From contig JBBSLP010000066.1 in the NCBI GenBank assembly GCA_038255145.1, positions 1-33,516 of the forward strand: a DNA stretch of 33,516 bases. Reading direction: 5' to 3'. The notes beneath the pieces were generated by a model. That model searched no databases. It saw only the letters and a program-made list of their open reading frames with translations, and had not been told where the DNA came from. A program made the translations under genes and the position numbers. This DNA is from WHTX01 sp038255145 (GTDB lineage: Bacteria; Actinomycetota; Acidimicrobiia; Acidimicrobiales; CAIXPF01). The stretch's first letter is position 1, and every line of letters begins with the position of its first letter. This document shows, piece by piece, positions 7,425-16,385 of the stretch.

Positions 7425-9827
7425 GTGCCCTATTCGGCGTACCGCGTGCTCGACCTCACCGATGACCGGGGCCAGTTCGCCGGTCACCTGCTGGCCCAGC
7501 TGGGAGCCGACGTGATCCTCGTCGAGCCTCCCGGGGGGCACCGGGCCCGGCACCTGTCCCCCTTCGTCGACGATGTGGCCGACCCCGAGCGGTCGCTGTT
7601 CCACTGGTCCTACAACCGGGGCAAGCGCTCGGTGGTGGCCGACGCCGACCAGCTCGCCGTCCTCGCCCGAGGGGCCGACGTGCTCATCGAGTGCGGGGCC
7701 ATGCCCGTCGACCTCACCGCCCTGCGGGCGGCCAACCCGTCGCTCATCACCGCGTCGGTCACCCCCTTCGGACAGAACGGCCCCAAGGCGGGGTGGGCGG
7801 CCACCGACCTGACCCTGGCCGCGGCCGGCGGCATCATGTCGGTCACCGGTGACGCCGACCGCCCCCCGGTGCGGATCGGTCACCCCCAGAGCTGGGTGCA
7901 CGGGGCGGCCGACGCCCTCAGCGCCATCAGCATCGCCCTCCACGAGCGGGCGCGATCGGGGCTCGGCCAGCACGTCGACGTGTCGTCGCAGCAGTCCCTC
8001 ATCGCCGCCACCCAGTTCTCGATGATGAACACGCTGGTGGGAGCGGTACCGGCCAAGCGCATCGCCGGCGGGCTGGAGATGGGGCCCTTCAAGCTGCGCT
8101 TCGTCTACCCGTGCGCCGACGGCGACGTCAGCGTCACCTACCTGTTCGGCAACGTGATCGGCCCCTACACCAACCGCCTGTTCCGCTGGATCGAGGACGA
8201 GGGTGGCTGCGACGCCAGCCTGGGCCAGAAGAACTGGATCACCTACGCCAGCGACGTCATGGAAGGCCGCGAGTCCATCGAGGAGCTCGACCGGGCCGTG
8301 GCCTGCATCGAGGCCTTCACCAGGACCCGCACCAAGCGCGAGCTCATCGACACCGCCGCAGCCCGGGGCGCGCTCATCGCCCCCATCCACACGACCAGGG
8401 ACATCCTCGACCTCGGGCACCTCGAGGAGCGGGGCTTCTGGTCGCGCCTGGACGTGGCCGGGCATCCCGGTACCCGCGTCACCGGGTCCTTCGTCCGGCT
8501 CCACGGCTCACCGCTGCACGAGCTCGGCCACCCCCCGACCCAGGGCGAACACACCGACGAGGTCCTGGCCGAGGCCCCCCGGACGCCGACCGCGCCCACC
8601 CCCGCCACCGTGACCCGGGCCGAGGGGAGCCGACCCCTCGACGGGCTGAAGATCGTCGACCTGTTCTGGGCCCTGGCCGGACCGGGCGCCACCCGCACCC
8701 TGGCCGACTTCGGTGCCACCGTGGTGCGCGTCGAGTCGGAGAAGCGTCCCGAACTGCTCCGTGCCGCGGCGCCGTTCCGGGCCGACGGGGACTTCGAGGG
8801 CTCGCTCCAGTACCACTCCACCAACGCCGGCAAGCTCCACCTGCAGCTCAACCTGTCCGTGGCCGAGTCCCGCCAGGTGCTCCTCGACATGGTGCGCTGG
8901 GCCGACGTGGTCACCGAGTCCTTCACCCCCCGGGCCATGCGCTCCATGGGGCTCAGCTACGAGCTGTTCCGGCAGGTCAAGCCCGACATCATCATGGTGT
9001 CGAGCTGCCTGATGGGCCAGACCGGTTCGCTCCGGGACTACGCCGGCTTCGGCACCGCCGGGGCCGCCTTCGCCGGCTTCTACCCCATCACCGGCTGGCC
9101 CGACCGGCTGCCGGCGGGGCCGTACACGGCCTACACCGACTACATCAGCCCCCGGTTCACCGTGGCCGCCATCCTCGCCGCCGTCGAGCACCACCGCCGC
9201 ACCGGCCAGGGCCAGTACATCGACATCTCCCAGATGGAGTGCGGGTTGCAGATGCTGGCCCCGCTGCTGCTGGACGACGAACTGCACGGCCGCACCGCCG
9301 GTCGTCACGGCAATGCCGACGCCCACCTGGCCCCCCACAACGTGGTCCCCGCCGGGCCCCCGGGTGAGGACCGGTGGCTGGCCGTGGCCTGCGAGACCGA
9401 CGGTCAGTGGCAGGCGCTGGCGCCGATCATCGGCCTGGGCCACCTGGGCGGGCTGAGCGTCGACGAGCGACGGGCCCGGGCTCCCGAGCTCGAAGCCGCC
9501 CTCGCCGCCTGGGCCACAGGGCGGGACCCTGACGAGCTCCAGCGCCAGCTGCAGGACGTCGGCGTGCCCGCCCACCAGGTGCAGAACAGTGCCGAGTGCG
9601 TGGCCGACCCCCAGCTCGTGGCCCGTGACCAGTTCCGCACCGTGCCCCACGCCAGGTTCGGCACCACCTTCGTGGAGGGACCGGCGTTCACCCTGTCGCG
9701 GACGCCGGGCGGGCCCCGCTGGGGCGGCCCGCCCATGGGTCACGACACCGAGCACGTCCTGCGTGACCTCCTGGGCTACGACGACGACACCATCACCGAT
9801 CTGGTCATCGCCGGCGCCCTGGAGTGA
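7425..9827 (+). CDS. Double-domain CaiB/BaiF (family III) CoA-transferase
   Basis: At 800 aa this is twice the normal length because two family III CoA-transferase domains are fused. Domain 1 spans ~1-385 with the likely catalytic Asp185 in GQHVDVSSQQSL. A Pro/Thr-rich linker follows (~385-403), then domain 2 (LDGLKIVDLFWALAGPGATR to the end) with Asp600 in GQYIDISQMECG. Family III enzymes move CoA between carboxylates through an aspartyl-CoA thioester. Domain 1 resembles the product of 12961-14166 (both share SL-x-W-x-Y...GKRSVV and PFG...GPK), while domain 2 resembles that of 14163-15485. It is the second gene after the F420 oxidoreductase, 3 bp apart. Confidence 0.88.
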   Translation: MPYSAYRVLDLTDDRGQFAGHLLAQLGADVILVEPPGGHRARHLSPFVDDVADPERSLFHWSYNRGKRSVVADADQLAVLARGADVLIECGAMPVDLTALRAANPSLITASVTPFGQNGPKAGWAATDLTLAAAGGIMSVTGDADRPPVRIGHPQSWVHGAADALSAISIALHERARSGLGQHVDVSSQQSLIAATQFSMMNTLVGAVPAKRIAGGLEMGPFKLRFVYPCADGDVSVTYLFGNVIGPYTNRLFRWIEDEGGCDASLGQKNWITYASDVMEGRESIEELDRAVACIEAFTRTRTKRELIDTAAARGALIAPIHTTRDILDLGHLEERGFWSRLDVAGHPGTRVTGSFVRLHGSPLHELGHPPTQGEHTDEVLAEAPRTPTAPTPATVTRAEGSRPLDGLKIVDLFWALAGPGATRTLADFGATVVRVESEKRPELLRAAAPFRADGDFEGSLQYHSTNAGKLHLQLNLSVAESRQVLLDMVRWADVVTESFTPRAMRSMGLSYELFRQVKPDIIMVSSCLMGQTGSLRDYAGFGTAGAAFAGFYPITGWPDRLPAGPYTAYTDYISPRFTVAAILAAVEHHRRTGQGQYIDISQMECGLQMLAPLLLDDELHGRTAGRHGNADAHLAPHNVVPAGPPGEDRWLAVACETDGQWQALAPIIGLGHLGGLSVDERRARAPELEAALAAWATGRDPDELQRQLQDVGVPAHQVQNSAECVADPQLVARDQFRTVPHARFGTTFVEGPAFTLSRTPGGPRWGGPPMGHDTEHVLRDLLGYDDDTITDLVIAGALE

Positions 9828-9856
9828 GCACCGGCGCCCCGGGGATGAGCGCCCGA

Positions 9857-9872
9857 CCTCCCTCTTGGGAGG
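9857..9872 (+). other. Short stem-loop after the CoA-transferase gene
   Basis: CCTCCC-TCTT-GGGAGG forms a 6-bp stem with a 4-nt loop, 29 bp past the CoA-transferase stop and before the crotonase. It lacks a clear T tract. It could be a weak terminator or an mRNA-processing hairpin. TGTATC just downstream (9881-9886) could be a -10 for the next gene. Confidence 0.35.
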
Positions 9873-9928
9873 GAACACCTTGTATCGGTTCCGCATCACA
9901 GCGAATTGGCGGGCAGAGGAGGCACAGG

Positions 9929-10724
9929 ATGGGCCAGTACCGGGACCTCGACTGCCGAACGGAGGGGGCCGTGCGGTGGATCGCCATCGCCAAGGAGGAC
10001 CGCCTCAACGCGGTGTCGTGGAGCACCATGGCCGAGATCGAAACGGCCGTCACCGAAGCCGAGGACGACGACGACGTCCGGGCCATCGTGATCACCGGCA
10101 AGGGACGGGGCTTCTGCTCGGGCAACGACCTCAGCGAGCGCCGACCCGAGGAGGAGTGGTCACCCCGACCTGCGCAGGGGCGCGCCGCCCTGTCCCGCTC
10201 CCGTCACCTGTTCACCTCGACCGTGTACCACTGCCGCAAGCCCGTCATCGCCGCGGTGAACGGGGTGGCCGTCGGCGCCGGGCTGTCCCTGGCCTGCGAC
10301 ATCCGCATCGCCTCGACCGCGGCCCGCTTCAGCGCCATCTTCCTGCGGCTGGGCACCGTGGCCGACACGGGCTGCACCTGGCACCTGCCCCGGGTCATCG
10401 GTGCCGAGCAGGCCCTGCGCATGCTGTGGACGGCCCGCATGGTCCCCGCCGAGGAAGCCCTGGCCATGGGCCTGGTCAGCGAGGTCGTCGCCCCCGACGA
10501 GCTCGAAGCGCGCGTCGCCGAGGTGGCCGCCGAGATCGCGGCCGGGCCCGCCGGTGGCCATCGAGATGGACAAGCACCTCGTCCACGAGGCCCAGTTCAC
10601 CACCCTGGACCAGCACATCGAGCGGGAAGAGCTGGCCTACCGCATGGTGGCTCGCACCGCGGACTTCAAGGAGGGCACCGCCGCCTTCGCCGAACGCCGC
10701 CCACCCCGCTTCATCGGGCGCTGA
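9929..10724 (+). pseudogene. Crotonase family gene with a +1 frameshift
   Basis: The frame from ATG 9929 (behind GAGGAGGCAC) encodes a crotonase through GLVSEVVAPDELEARVAEVAAEIAAGP. Homology then continues in another frame as PVAIEMDKHLVHEAQFTTLDQHI, ending PPRFIGR at 10724. The shift lies at 10544-10553, where GGGCCCGCCGG carries one base more than expected (GGGCCGCCGG would restore the frame). The restored ~264-aa protein has FCSGNDLSE and NGVAVGAGLSLACD oxyanion segments. It lacks both hydratase Glu residues but has Asp in TVADTGCTW, where PaaG-type isomerases carry a catalytic Asp. Everything else is intact, so this is a very recent mutation or a sequencing error in a C/G run. Confidence 0.8.
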
Positions 10725-10739
10725 CCCGGGGCGGCGCGG

Positions 10740-10765
10740 CCCGCCGTCGAGGACGGCTTCGGGCC
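10740..10765 (+). terminator. Hairpin after the frameshifted crotonase
   Basis: CCCGCCGTC-GAG-GACGGC followed by TTCGGGC folds as a GC-rich stem with a 2-nt bulge, 17 bp after the stop. There is no T tract. It is a plausible weak terminator or transcript-end hairpin before the aldo/keto reductase gene. Confidence 0.35.
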
Positions 10766-10823
10766 AACGAGGTAGACAGAGGCCGGGACCGACCCATGTC
10801 GGCCGCGACGGGGGAGGGTTCGG

Positions 10824-11852
10824 ATGCTGGACAGCGTGCACCTGGGGCGGAGCGGGCTGCGGGTCTCCCAGCTGTGCCTGGGCACCATGAACTTCGGCGA
10901 GCCCGGACGGGGCCACCAGGGCGACTGGACCATCGGCATCGACGATGCCAAGCCCATCTTCCAGGCCGCCATCGACAACGGGCTGTACTACTTCGACTGC
11001 GCCGACGTCTACGGCCTGGGCGCGTGTGAGCAGGTCGTGGGCCAGATCCTGCGGGAGATGCTGCCCCGGGACGAGTACGTGCTGGCCACCAAGATCGCCA
11101 TGCCCATGGGGGCGGGTGCCAACCAGGGCGGCCTGTCCCGCAAGCACGTCATGGAAGCCGTCGACGCCTCGTTGCGCCGGTTGGGCCACGACTACATCGA
11201 CCACCTGGTCATCCACCGCCACCCCCACGGCGTGCCCGGCCACGTCGAGGTGCCCATCGAGGAGACGCTCGAGGCCCTGCACGACGTGGTCAAGGCGGGC
11301 AAGGTGCTCTACCTGGGCGGTTCGTCCATGCTGGCCTGGCAGTTCGTCGAACTGCAGCTGACGGCGAAGATGCACGGGTGGACCCAGTTCGTATCCATGC
11401 AGAACCACTACAACCTCATCTACCGCGAAGAAGAGCGGGAGATGAACCCCTATTGCACCAAGAGCGGTGTGGCGCTGATGCCGTGGTCACCGCTGGCCCG
11501 AGGCATCCTCGCCGGCTCCTACCAGGGCGGTCTGGAGAAGGGGTCGACCAGCCGGTCACAGGGCCAGGACAAGGTGCGGACCGAGAGCCTGTACCGGGGC
11601 GACATGGACTTCAAGATCGCCGACCGGGTCATCGAGATCGCCACCAAGCGGGGCAACACCCCGGCGCAGATCGCCCTGGCCTGGCTGGTGAACAAGCCCA
11701 ACATCACCGCCCCCGTCGTCGGGGTGTCCAAGATCAGCCAGCTCGAGCAGCTCGTCGCCGCCTGCGACATCACCCTCGACAGCGACGAGATCACCTACCT
11801 CGAAGAGCTCTACCAGCCCCTCGAGAACCTGCTCCTCATCGGCTACTCGTGA
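10824..11852 (+). CDS. Aldo/keto reductase
   Basis: The 342-aa NADPH-dependent (beta/alpha)8 oxidoreductase has a complete AKR tetrad: Asp58 and Tyr63 in FDCADVYG, Lys90 in VLATKI and His131 in LVIHRHPHG. The C-terminal cofactor-phosphate segment is VVGVSKISQLEQLV. It resembles the YajO / potassium-channel-beta-like branch. GGGGGAGG precedes the ATG at 10824, so it has a leader, with TAGACA at about 10772 as a possible -10. Its last 10 bp overlap the end of the convergent LLM gene. Confidence 0.9.
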   Translation: MLDSVHLGRSGLRVSQLCLGTMNFGEPGRGHQGDWTIGIDDAKPIFQAAIDNGLYYFDCADVYGLGACEQVVGQILREMLPRDEYVLATKIAMPMGAGANQGGLSRKHVMEAVDASLRRLGHDYIDHLVIHRHPHGVPGHVEVPIEETLEALHDVVKAGKVLYLGGSSMLAWQFVELQLTAKMHGWTQFVSMQNHYNLIYREEEREMNPYCTKSGVALMPWSPLARGILAGSYQGGLEKGSTSRSQGQDKVRTESLYRGDMDFKIADRVIEIATKRGNTPAQIALAWLVNKPNITAPVVGVSKISQLEQLVAACDITLDSDEITYLEELYQPLENLLLIGYS

Positions 11853-12964
11853 CCTCGCCCCCGGGCGGCCGAGGCCTCGACCATGCCGCCGGTCGCGCCG
11901 TCGCCGCCGGCCACGTGGGGCATCACCTCGGCCGCGAAGCGCTCCAATGACTCGATCACCTTGCCGGTGGGCAGGGACCCGTAGTTGACCTCGAAGGACA
12001 GGTACGTCACCCCATAGCGCTCGGTGATCATGGCGATGCGGTCGAGGCACTCCGCGGACGTGCCGATCACCGCTCGGCTGGCCTTCATCTGCTCGAGCGT
12101 GATGGTGGCCCGGTTCTCGAAGAAACCCTGCCAGGCGGCGTAGTCCTTGGGGTCCCGGTAGGCGTCGCGCCGCTGGTCGGTAGCCGTGGTGAACGCCTGG
12201 TAGCGACGCAGGGCCGGGTCGGCGACCGCGGCCACGTCGGCCTCGTCGGCCCCGCAGTACAGGTGGTAGACGGCCAGCACCTGGCGCGACGCGGGGTCGT
12301 AGCCGGCGTCCTCGAGCTCGGCCCGGTAGACGTCGAGCAGCGCCTGCTGCTCGTGGTGGTCGGGGAAGAAGAAGGGGGCGGTCATCAGGTGGAACCCGTT
12401 GCGCCCCGCCCACCGGTACGTCTCCTCGGTGCGGATGGCCGCCACCCACACCGGTGGGCCGCCGGGCTGCGCCGGACGGGGGGTCACCGTGTGGGGATCG
12501 TCGATGGTGCACCAGCGGCCCGAGTAGGTGAACGACGGCTCCCGCCACGCCCGCAGCACCACGTCGAGGTTCTCGGCGAAGCGCTCCCGGCTCTCCGACA
12601 TGGCCACCCGGGCGATGTCGAAGTCGTACTTGTACAGGCCCCGGCCGGCGCCGAAGTCCAGCCGGCCGTGGGACAGCACGTCGGCCATGGCGTAGTCCTC
12701 GGCCACCCGCACCGGGTCGTTCAGGGGCAGGAGGCACACCGAGCAGCCCAGCCGGATGGTGCTCGTCTCCCGGGCGGCGGCGGCGATGAACATGGCCGGG
12801 GACCCGAAGGCGAAGTTGGGCACCCGGTGCTCGGCGAACCAGGCGCCGGTGAACCCCAGCCGCTCGGCCACCCTGACCTCGCCCAACATGCCGTCGTACC
12901 AGGCCCCGTAGGAACCGTCGAGGTCGGCGTCGTAGGTGGGGATGTAGCAGAGCCCGTACTTCAT
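11843..12964 (-). CDS. LLM class flavin-dependent oxidoreductase (luciferase-like)
   Basis: This 373-aa luciferase-family TIM barrel contains YGLCYIPTYDADLDGSYGAWYDGML, RLGFTGAWFAEHR, TIRLGCSVCLLPLNDPVRVAEDYAMADVLSHGRLDFGAGRG and the flavin-site-like PVWVAAIRTEETYRWAGRNGFHL. Such enzymes are flavin- or F420-dependent monooxygenases or dehydrogenases, and the substrate cannot be read from sequence. Its ATG overlaps the stop of the upstream CoA-transferase by 4 bp, making it the third gene of a tightly coupled operon. It is convergent with, and overlaps, the aldo/keto reductase gene by 10 bp. Confidence 0.88.
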   Translation of the reverse strand: MKYGLCYIPTYDADLDGSYGAWYDGMLGEVRVAERLGFTGAWFAEHRVPNFAFGSPAMFIAAAARETSTIRLGCSVCLLPLNDPVRVAEDYAMADVLSHGRLDFGAGRGLYKYDFDIARVAMSESRERFAENLDVVLRAWREPSFTYSGRWCTIDDPHTVTPRPAQPGGPPVWVAAIRTEETYRWAGRNGFHLMTAPFFFPDHHEQQALLDVYRAELEDAGYDPASRQVLAVYHLYCGADEADVAAVADPALRRYQAFTTATDQRRDAYRDPKDYAAWQGFFENRATITLEQMKASRAVIGTSAECLDRIAMITERYGVTYLSFEVNYGSLPTGKVIESLERFAAEVMPHVAGGDGATGGMVEASAARGRGHE

Positions 12965-14166
12965 GGCGTTCCTCCGACGGTGGCGGTGGCGGTGGCGGTG
13001 GCGGTGGCGGTGGCGGCCGCACCGAGCACGGCCTCGGTGTGCTCACCGAGCAGCGGAGCGCGGTCCCACGACCACCAGCTCGATCCCACCCGGAACGGCG
13101 CCCCCGGGCTCACCAGCTCGCCGATGGCCGGGTGGTCCTCGGAGCGCCAGAACCGGGCCGCCTCCAGGTGGGGATCGAGCCGCAGGTCGGCGATGGTGTT
13201 GACGGGTGAGCAGGGGATGCCCCGGGCCTGGCCCTCGGTGAACAGCTCCAGCTTCGTGCGCGTCGCCGTGAGCGCCTCGGTCATGGCGTCGACGTACTCG
13301 GCGGCCTCCCAGCGCACCGCGGTGTCGACGAACACCTCGTCGAGCAGGCCCTCGTCGCCCGTGGCCTCGTGGATCCATGCCGCCATGGCCCGCCAGTGCG
13401 CGGGCTGGAGCACGAGGAAGGACACGTAGCCGTCGGCGCACGGGTAGAGGCCGAAGGGGCGGGTGACGGTGCGCCGGTTGCCGGGCCGGGGCCGGGGCAC
13501 CAGGTCGTCGAGGTAGAGGGGCACGCCGGTCTCGGGCGCCAGGGCGAGGCACGCCTCCTGCATGGACAGGTCCACGTGTTGGCCCCTCCCCGTGCGCCGC
13601 CGGACCCGCAGGGCGAGCTGGACGGACAACGCCGCGTACATGGCCGTCAGGTGGTGGGCGAGTTGCACGGGACCGGCCGGGGCCACCGGGGGCCGATCGG
13701 GGAAGCCGACCGAGTGCAGCACCCCCGACGAGGCCCAGGCCACCAGGTCCGAGCTCCGCCAGTCCCGCTTGGGCCCCGTGAGCCCGAAGGGGGTGATGGA
13801 CACCCAGGTGGTGGTGGGCGGGGCCGCGGCTCGGAGCCCTTCCGACGTGCCGGGTGGCCCGGCCTCGATGACGGCGTCGGCCCCGGCCACCAGACCGGCC
13901 AGGGTGGCGTCGTCCTCCACGACGACGGAGCGCTTGCCCTGGCTGTGGTACGCCCACCACAGCGAGCCCTCGGGGGCGTCGACGCCGGGGGCGAAGGGCG
14001 GCAACCGGCGCAGCGGGCTGCCGTCGGGCGGCTCGGGGACGATGACCTCGGCGCCCAGGGCGGCCAGTAGCCGGGTGCCGTAGGCGCTGGCCAGGCCGGC
14101 CACGTCGACGATGCGCACCCAGGCGTAGGGCCCGGCCCCGGCGCTCCTGTCGGGGGCCACCGTCAC
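12961..14166 (-). CDS. CaiB/BaiF (family III) CoA-transferase, second gene of pair
   Basis: The 401-aa single-domain CoA-transferase has its likely catalytic Asp199 in GRGQHVDLSMQEACL. The N-terminus has lost the usual glycine-rich start (YAWVRIVDVAGLASAYGTRLLAALGAEVIVPEPP), as in domain 1 of the fused protein at 7425-9827. GTG 14166 overlaps the stop of the preceding gene by 4 bp (GTGA), and its own stop overlaps the LLM start. The C-terminus ends in an Ala-Thr dipeptide run coded by a hexanucleotide repeat (12979-13014), outside the catalytic core. It probably pairs functionally with the product of 14163-15485. Confidence 0.86.
   Translation of the reverse strand: MTVAPDRSAGAGPYAWVRIVDVAGLASAYGTRLLAALGAEVIVPEPPDGSPLRRLPPFAPGVDAPEGSLWWAYHSQGKRSVVVEDDATLAGLVAGADAVIEAGPPGTSEGLRAAAPPTTTWVSITPFGLTGPKRDWRSSDLVAWASSGVLHSVGFPDRPPVAPAGPVQLAHHLTAMYAALSVQLALRVRRRTGRGQHVDLSMQEACLALAPETGVPLYLDDLVPRPRPGNRRTVTRPFGLYPCADGYVSFLVLQPAHWRAMAAWIHEATGDEGLLDEVFVDTAVRWEAAEYVDAMTEALTATRTKLELFTEGQARGIPCSPVNTIADLRLDPHLEAARFWRSEDHPAIGELVSPGAPFRVGSSWWSWDRAPLLGEHTEAVLGAAATATATATATATVGGTP
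12979..13014. repeat. Six tandem copies of GGTGGC
   Basis: A perfect 6-bp tandem repeat of six units lies inside the 3' end of the CoA-transferase gene and codes for (Ala-Thr)n on the minus strand. Changes in copy number keep the frame and would only lengthen or shorten the tail. Confidence 0.9.
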
Positions 14167-15485
14167 GCCTCCCCGCCCACCAGGCCGAAGGTCTCCAGGT
14201 AGGCGTCGTAGGGCCGGCGCAGCACGACGTCGGGAGCGACGGGACCGAAGGCGGCGCCCGAGGCCAGGAGCCGCTCCACCTCGGTGTCGCCCATCCCCCC
14301 GACCCGGCCCAGCACCTCGACGGTGTGCTGACCCAGGGTGGGTGCACCCCGGGCCAGGTCGGCCGGCGCGTCGGGCAGGTGGACCGGCTGCCCGCTCGAC
14401 AGGTCGCGGGCGAAGCGGCCGGCCGGCCGCACCTGGAACCAGCCCCGGTCCCGCACCTGGGCGTCGGCCAGCACGCCGGGCGGGTCGGACAGCGGGTGGG
14501 CGGCGACCCCGGTGGCCTGGAGCCACGCCGCCAGCTCGTCGGCGCCGTGCCCGGCGGTCCAACCGGCGAGGAGCTCGTCGAGCTCGTCGTGGTGGCGGGC
14601 GCGGCCGGCGGCGGTCGCGAAGCGGGGGTCGACGGCCCAGGGGGGTGACCCGGCCACCCGCCCCAGGGCCGACCAGGCGTCGTCGTCGTCGACGGTGATG
14701 GCCACGAAGCGGTCCGCACCCCGGCACGGGTAGACCCCCGAGGGGGCGGCCAGGGGATCGCGGTTGCCGGTGCGCCCCTGGTCGTGGCCGGTCAGGGCGT
14801 GATCCATGACGAAGGGGCCCAGCAGGCCGATGCTCAGCTCGAACTGGGACAGGTCGATGCAGCAGCCCTCGCCGGTGGCGTCGCGGTGCTCGAGGGCGGC
14901 CAGCACGGCCAACGTCGCGTGGATGCCGGCCATGTGGTCGGGCACGGCGATGCTGGCGATGCCGCACGGGTCCTGGTCGGGGTAACCGGTCAACAGGTCG
15001 AGCCCGACGAGGGGTCCCTGGTTGGGCCCCCAGGCCACGTACTCGTAGTACGGCAGCGCCTCGTCGGACCCGAAGCCGGGCATGGCCGCGTAGATGATGT
15101 CGGGCCGGACGGCGCGCACGTCCTCGTAGGCCAGGCCCAGGGCCCGCACGGCGGGGGTCGAGTAGTTGGTGAGGAACACGTCGGAGGCGGAGAGGAGCCG
15201 CTTCAGCGCGTCGAGGGCGGCTGGTTGCTTCAGCTCGAGGCCGACGGAGAGCTTGCCCGAGGCGAACTCGGCCAGGTAGGGGCTGGTGTCGATGAAGGTG
15301 TCGGCATGCGCCTCGGTCCGGGCCCAGCCCGATCCCAGGAGGCGAAGGATGTCGGGGTAGAGCCGGGACTCCACCTTGAGCACCTCGGCCCCGTGGAAGG
15401 CCAGGTTGCGTCCGCACGTGGGGGCGGCGATGGCGATGGACAGCTCCACGACGCGGATCCCTTCCAACGCCCTCATCCCCGGCAC
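14163..15485 (-). CDS. CaiB/BaiF (family III) CoA-transferase, first gene of operon
   Basis: In the 440-aa protein the N-terminus is canonical for the family (LEGIRVVELSIAIAAPTCGRNLAFHGAEVLKVE), and the likely catalytic Asp is Asp211 in CCIDLSQFELS. It resembles domain 2 of the fused 800-aa protein. The start is GTG 15485, placed by a TAGGCT -10 exactly 7 nt upstream, which implies a leaderless mRNA; an ATG three codons later is the alternative. It heads an operon of three genes joined by 4-bp overlaps (14166, 12964). A strong TGACG-type palindrome overlaps its promoter. Confidence 0.88.
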   Translation of the reverse strand: MPGMRALEGIRVVELSIAIAAPTCGRNLAFHGAEVLKVESRLYPDILRLLGSGWARTEAHADTFIDTSPYLAEFASGKLSVGLELKQPAALDALKRLLSASDVFLTNYSTPAVRALGLAYEDVRAVRPDIIYAAMPGFGSDEALPYYEYVAWGPNQGPLVGLDLLTGYPDQDPCGIASIAVPDHMAGIHATLAVLAALEHRDATGEGCCIDLSQFELSIGLLGPFVMDHALTGHDQGRTGNRDPLAAPSGVYPCRGADRFVAITVDDDDAWSALGRVAGSPPWAVDPRFATAAGRARHHDELDELLAGWTAGHGADELAAWLQATGVAAHPLSDPPGVLADAQVRDRGWFQVRPAGRFARDLSSGQPVHLPDAPADLARGAPTLGQHTVEVLGRVGGMGDTEVERLLASGAAFGPVAPDVVLRRPYDAYLETFGLVGGEA

Positions 15486-15492
15486 GACGGCA

Positions 15493-15514
15493 AGCCTAGG
15501 TGACGTCCGTCACC
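15493..15514 (-). promoter_or_regulatory. Leaderless promoter with TGACG-type palindrome
   Basis: GGTGACG-TC-CGTCACC (15499-15514) is a perfect 7-bp inverted repeat touching the minus-strand -10 TAGGCT (15498-15493). GTG 15485 follows after 7 nt. A bound regulator would cover the -35/-10 region. Confidence 0.6.
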
Positions 15515-15533
15515 CCATGCCGCCGATGTGGGG

Positions 15534-16385
15534 TCAGCCGGCGGCGCGCTTGCGGTCGTCGGCCGGGAAGGCGCCGGCCGCGACGACCTGGGACGACAGG
15601 GCAACGGCTGTGGCCACGACCTGGTCCAGCTCGTCACCCAGGGCGGCGACCAGGGACGACTGGGTCTGGTCGGTGACGTCCTCCAGGGCGTCCCGGACAC
15701 CGCGACCCGCAGCCGTGAGGGTGCCGTCGGCCACCCAGCCCCGTCCGGTCAGCGTGTCGACGGTCGCCTCGATGGCCTCGGCGGGGAAGGCCCGGGTGCC
15801 CGAGTACTCCCCCACCCCGTAGCCCAGCCACAGCTCGGTCAACACGTTCAGCTCGAGTGGGCTCAGCCCCGTCGCCAGGCTCACGGCCAGGTGGCCGTCA
15901 CCGCGGTGCTCGCGCACCATCTCGGCCGCCCGCCACAACCGGCCGTGGGGCGACGCCGGCAGGGGCAGCGAGCGCAGGCCCGAGAACAGGGGTCGGGCCA
16001 TGCCGTCCAGCGACGCCGTAGCCGCCAGCAGCTGGTCGGCCAGGGCGCCGACCTGGGGATCGTCGCCCAGCACCTGGGCCAGGCCGGCCGAAGCCACCTC
16101 GGCCCGGGCCTCGAGCACGAGCGACCGGTCGACCGTCTTGCGGGCCCGCTCGTAGGCCGTGCTCAGGAACGTGGGCTCGAACACGCCGAAGGTGGCCACG
16201 ACGATGGCGGCGTCGGGCTCGCCGAGCGAGGCGGCCCGACCCCACACGTAGGCGTCGAGCCAGGCCACCCCCAGCTCGTCGAAGCGACCCCGGGCCACCG
16301 GGGACCACCACCCCTGGGTGGCCAGCGGCTCCAGCGCGTCGCGCAGGCGACGGGCCGGAGACGGTGCGTCCCCTCCCGCCGTCAC
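15534..16385 (-). CDS. SCO6745 family protein
   Basis: The 283-aa mostly helical protein matches actinobacterial proteins annotated as SCO6745 family: ALEPLATQGWWSPVARGRFDELGV near the N-terminus, VATFGVFEPTFLSTAYERA and LNVLTELWLGYGVGEYSGTRAFP. The C-terminal half has a winged-helix-like pattern (ATVDTLTGRGWVADGTLTAAGRGVRDALEDVTDQ), so it may sense or bind a ligand or DNA; no function is established. GTG 16385 overlaps the stop of an 11-codon upstream ORF by 4 bp and has AGGTGG shortly upstream. It is 49 bp upstream of the CoA-transferase operon on the same strand. Confidence 0.78.
   Translation of the reverse strand: MTAGGDAPSPARRLRDALEPLATQGWWSPVARGRFDELGVAWLDAYVWGRAASLGEPDAAIVVATFGVFEPTFLSTAYERARKTVDRSLVLEARAEVASAGLAQVLGDDPQVGALADQLLAATASLDGMARPLFSGLRSLPLPASPHGRLWRAAEMVREHRGDGHLAVSLATGLSPLELNVLTELWLGYGVGEYSGTRAFPAEAIEATVDTLTGRGWVADGTLTAAGRGVRDALEDVTDQTQSSLVAALGDELDQVVATAVALSSQVVAAGAFPADDRKRAAG

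Noticed and set aside
12979..13014. Possible CRISPR or phase-variation repeat
   Set aside because: A simple 6-bp tandem repeat without spacers. Copy change would not shift the frame.
12961..15417. One long open frame that could be read as a single 818-aa minus-strand protein
   Set aside because: The N-terminal part is Arg/Pro/Gly-rich antisense-frame sequence overlapping the 14163-15485 gene. The true gene starts at GTG 14166 in a GTGA overlap.
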